7,959 bases of DNA from Methylomarinum sp964397365 (lineage in GTDB: Bacteria > Pseudomonadota > Gammaproteobacteria > Methylococcales > Methylomonadaceae). Where the stretch lies: assembly GCA_964397365.1 (NCBI GenBank), contig CAYNIU010000105.1, forward strand, positions 1-7,959, read 5' to 3'. A program made the position numbers and the translations under genes. Below the pieces are notes generated by a model that did no database searches, was not told where the DNA came from, and saw only the letters and a list, made by a program, of their open reading frames with translations. Below are positions 6,864-7,959 of the stretch, piece by piece; the first letter of the stretch is position 1, and every line of letters starts with the position of its first letter.

Positions 6864-7304
6864 TTATCTAAAATGAAAAGGTGTAAAATCGTCATTATTA
6901 TGTTGTTTACATGACAGGAACTGGTATTTTTTATTCTCTATACTGACAATGACAGCTTCTAAATTAGCGCTTCGACTACAGCGAGTTCCTTTTGCAGTTG
7001 TCCCTTGGCATTGCTCTACATTTTGCGTCAAATCCGTAACATCGTCCAAATCACGATGTTCCATTGATTTGTTTTCCTTTTGTTGAGGCAATTTTTCTTC
7101 ATCACTATGACTGACACTCTGTTTTTGAACAGTTGCTTCGGCAATCAATTTTTTCCTGAAAACAAACAGTACAATTAACAATATTATTAACGGCCAATAA
7201 GGAGAGCCGGAAGTTCCTGCATTTTCAACAGCCCATGCTGAACCAGCGTTTAAATGTAACATTAATAATATCAATGCATTGCTTAAGAGTTTCTGTATTT
7301 TCAT
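6864..7304 (-). CDS. membrane protein with DUF5763-like Cys/His motif
   Basis: The 146-residue protein starts with an apparent signal peptide (MKIQKLLSNALILLMLHLNA, cleavage likely after the AWA at 23-25), followed closely by a hydrophobic helix (YWPLIILLIVLFVF, 36-49) and a basic FRKKLI stretch. This predicts a type I membrane protein with its C-terminal part in the cytoplasm. If the signal is not cleaved, it is a two-helix hairpin. A hydrophilic linker (about 55-95) leads to C99-QGTTAKGTR-C109, then C132-KQ-H135. This CxxTTxxGxxC...CxxH layout resembles the short zinc-binding DUF5763 motif, here with a longer insert before the last Cys/His pair. Zinc binding is inferred from that pattern. 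AGAGGA lies 8 bases before the ATG. The function is unknown; neighbours are the 88-residue gene downstream and fdhD 281 bases upstream. Confidence 0.76.
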   Translation of the reverse strand: MKIQKLLSNALILLMLHLNAGSAWAVENAGTSGSPYWPLIILLIVLFVFRKKLIAEATVQKQSVSHSDEEKLPQQKENKSMEHRDLDDVTDLTQNVEQCQGTTAKGTRCSRSANLEAVIVSIENKKYQFLSCKQHNNDDFTPFHFR

Positions 7305-7391
7305 TGTTTTTTCCTCTTTTTAAATTGATTCAGATATTTCGACTATTCATCTAAAACAGGAAGTTACAAAATGCGTCATCTCGAATATTAT

Positions 7392-7433
7392 GCCTAACCT
7401 TTAAAAAAAGAAGGATTTGTTTTTTCTTTAGGC
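7392..7433. repeat. imperfect inverted repeat with A/T-rich arms
   Basis: GCCTAA at 7392-7397 and TTAGGC at 7428-7433 bracket complementary A-rich and T-rich runs (AAAAAAAGAA against TTTTTTCTT), so the segment can fold into a long imperfect hairpin on either strand. It lies between fdhD and the membrane-protein gene. Neither side is followed by a clean T run, so a terminator role is only possible. Confidence 0.3.
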
Positions 7434-7573
7434 TATTCTTCATTTTCATGGTAATAACTGCCTCGCCCTAAATGGGATAGCTTGAATTTTCTATTACAAT
7501 ATCCTTTTCTGTTAAGTTCAAGTAATCTTTGGATTAAAGTTGGCCTGTCATAATGACTTGTCCTGTAGTCCCA
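7433..7573 (-). pseudogene. possible small or decayed reading frame after fdhD
   Basis: On the minus strand a 46-codon open frame runs from just after a TGA (7576-7574) to a TAG at 7435-7433 and reads RPTLIQRLLELNRKGYCNRK at residues 10-29, then LSHLGRGSYYHENEE to the end. The composition looks protein-like, and the LIQRLLELNRKGY stretch could be helical, even helix-turn-helix-like. It has no start codon of its own. In another frame, an ATGATG at 7578-7573 opens MMGLQDKSL and stops at the point where a one-base change would join it to DRPTLIQ. That fits a small gene broken by one frameshift, or chance. I recognise no family. Confidence 0.3.
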
Positions 7574-7585
7574 TCATAAACGCAG

Positions 7586-7959
7586 CTAAACATCAAACTC
7601 AATATTCTCAGCGCCTTGCAATATTAAAAAATGTTTACCCTTTGCGCGTGAAATCAAAATTACACCTGCTTGTTTGGCCATATCCAAGCCCATTTGGGTG
7701 GCGCCGGAACGGGATAATAAAACAGGAATACTCATTTGTGATACTTTAATAACCATTTCCGAAGTCAAACGTCCGGTCGTATAAAAAATTTTATTTTCCC
7801 CTTCAATATTATTCAGCCACATATGACCCGCGATGGTATCCACCGCGTTGTGGCGGCCGACATCTTCGACAAAAAAATCAATACGGTCTCCAGTGCATAA
7901 AGCACAACCATGTACTGCACCGGCCTTCTTATACACTTCATTATGATTTTTTAATGAAT
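7586..7959 (-). CDS. fdhD: formate dehydrogenase accessory sulfurtransferase FdhD, 5' end missing
   Basis: Cytoplasmic protein that passes sulfur from the desulfurase IscS to the molybdenum (bis-MGD) cofactor of formate dehydrogenase, without which the enzyme is inactive. About 123 C-terminal residues are visible. The frame stays open to the right edge (it reads SLKNHNEVYKKAGAVHGCALC), so the codon at 7936 is not the real start. The conserved sulfur-carrying CxxC is the CALC of VHGCALC. It is followed by FFVEDVGRHNAVDTIAG, FYTTGRLTSEMVIKV, LLSRSGATQMGLDMAKQAGV and the C-terminal ARAKGKHF-like segment (SRAKGKHFLIL), all typical of the family. It ends at a TAG (7588-7586). The formate dehydrogenase genes are not in this window, but presumably lie nearby or elsewhere in the genome. 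Confidence 0.95.
   Translation of the reverse strand, partial: SLKNHNEVYKKAGAVHGCALCTGDRIDFFVEDVGRHNAVDTIAGHMWLNNIEGENKIFYTTGRLTSEMVIKVSQMSIPVLLSRSGATQMGLDMAKQAGVILISRAKGKHFLILQGAENIEFDV

Noticed and set aside
7481..7522. CTTGAA/TTCAAG inverted repeat
   Set aside because: Six-base arms 30 bases apart in AT-rich DNA, lying inside the possible small reading frame; no more than chance.
1..7959. CRISPR array, prophage, defence system or biosynthetic cluster
   Set aside because: No regularly spaced repeats, no nuclease, integrase or structural phage genes, and no clustered enzymes beyond household genes.

Overview
The window reads as chromosomal DNA of an AT-leaning gammaproteobacterium. A SlyX homologue, an HI0933/BaiN-type flavoprotein, a DUF6164-like protein and an FdhD support this. 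A full-length pyruvate, phosphate dikinase (PPDK) in the same stretch as formate-dehydrogenase maturation fits a type I methanotroph (Methylococcales), where PPi-linked glycolysis and formate oxidation are typical. That placement is inference; no marker gene here settles it.

Layout. (1) Positions 1-482, minus strand: a two-gene type II toxin-antitoxin locus (Phd/YefM-like antitoxin, then a VapC-like PIN toxin), still recognisable but broken by at least three frameshifts and one in-frame stop. (2) 664-3408, minus: ppdK, the main metabolic gene. (3) 3409-3680: divergent intergenic region with a compact 47-bp element bounded by perfect 9-bp inverted repeats, just upstream of the ppdK ribosome site. 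(4) 3681-4862, plus: HI0933/BaiN-family flavoprotein, converging on (5) 4931-5634, minus: slyX followed by a small LRV/HEAT-like repeat protein. (6) 5835-6200, plus: a DUF6164-like protein with one C-terminal membrane helix and a good sigma70 promoter, divergent from slyX. (7) 6201-6525: no protein gene; holds a short imperfect inverted repeat resembling debris of a REP/IS200-type element, and a strongly structured segment of about 140 nt ending in eight T, a candidate small RNA. (8) 6526-7304, minus: a small charged helical protein, and a signal-peptide/membrane protein with a DUF5763-like Cys/His motif. (9) 7305-7585: intergenic, with a possible small or decayed reading frame directly after fdhD. 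(10) 7586-7959, minus: the C-terminal part of fdhD, running off the right edge.

How the genes relate. Most are single genes or pairs of household or unknown function, with no coherent pathway beyond central carbon metabolism (ppdK) and formate dehydrogenase maturation (fdhD). I see no defence island, prophage, CRISPR array or biosynthetic cluster. The most interesting items are the structured RNA candidate at 6341-6480, the eroded toxin-antitoxin locus, the 47-bp inverted-repeat element before ppdK, and the open frame after fdhD.
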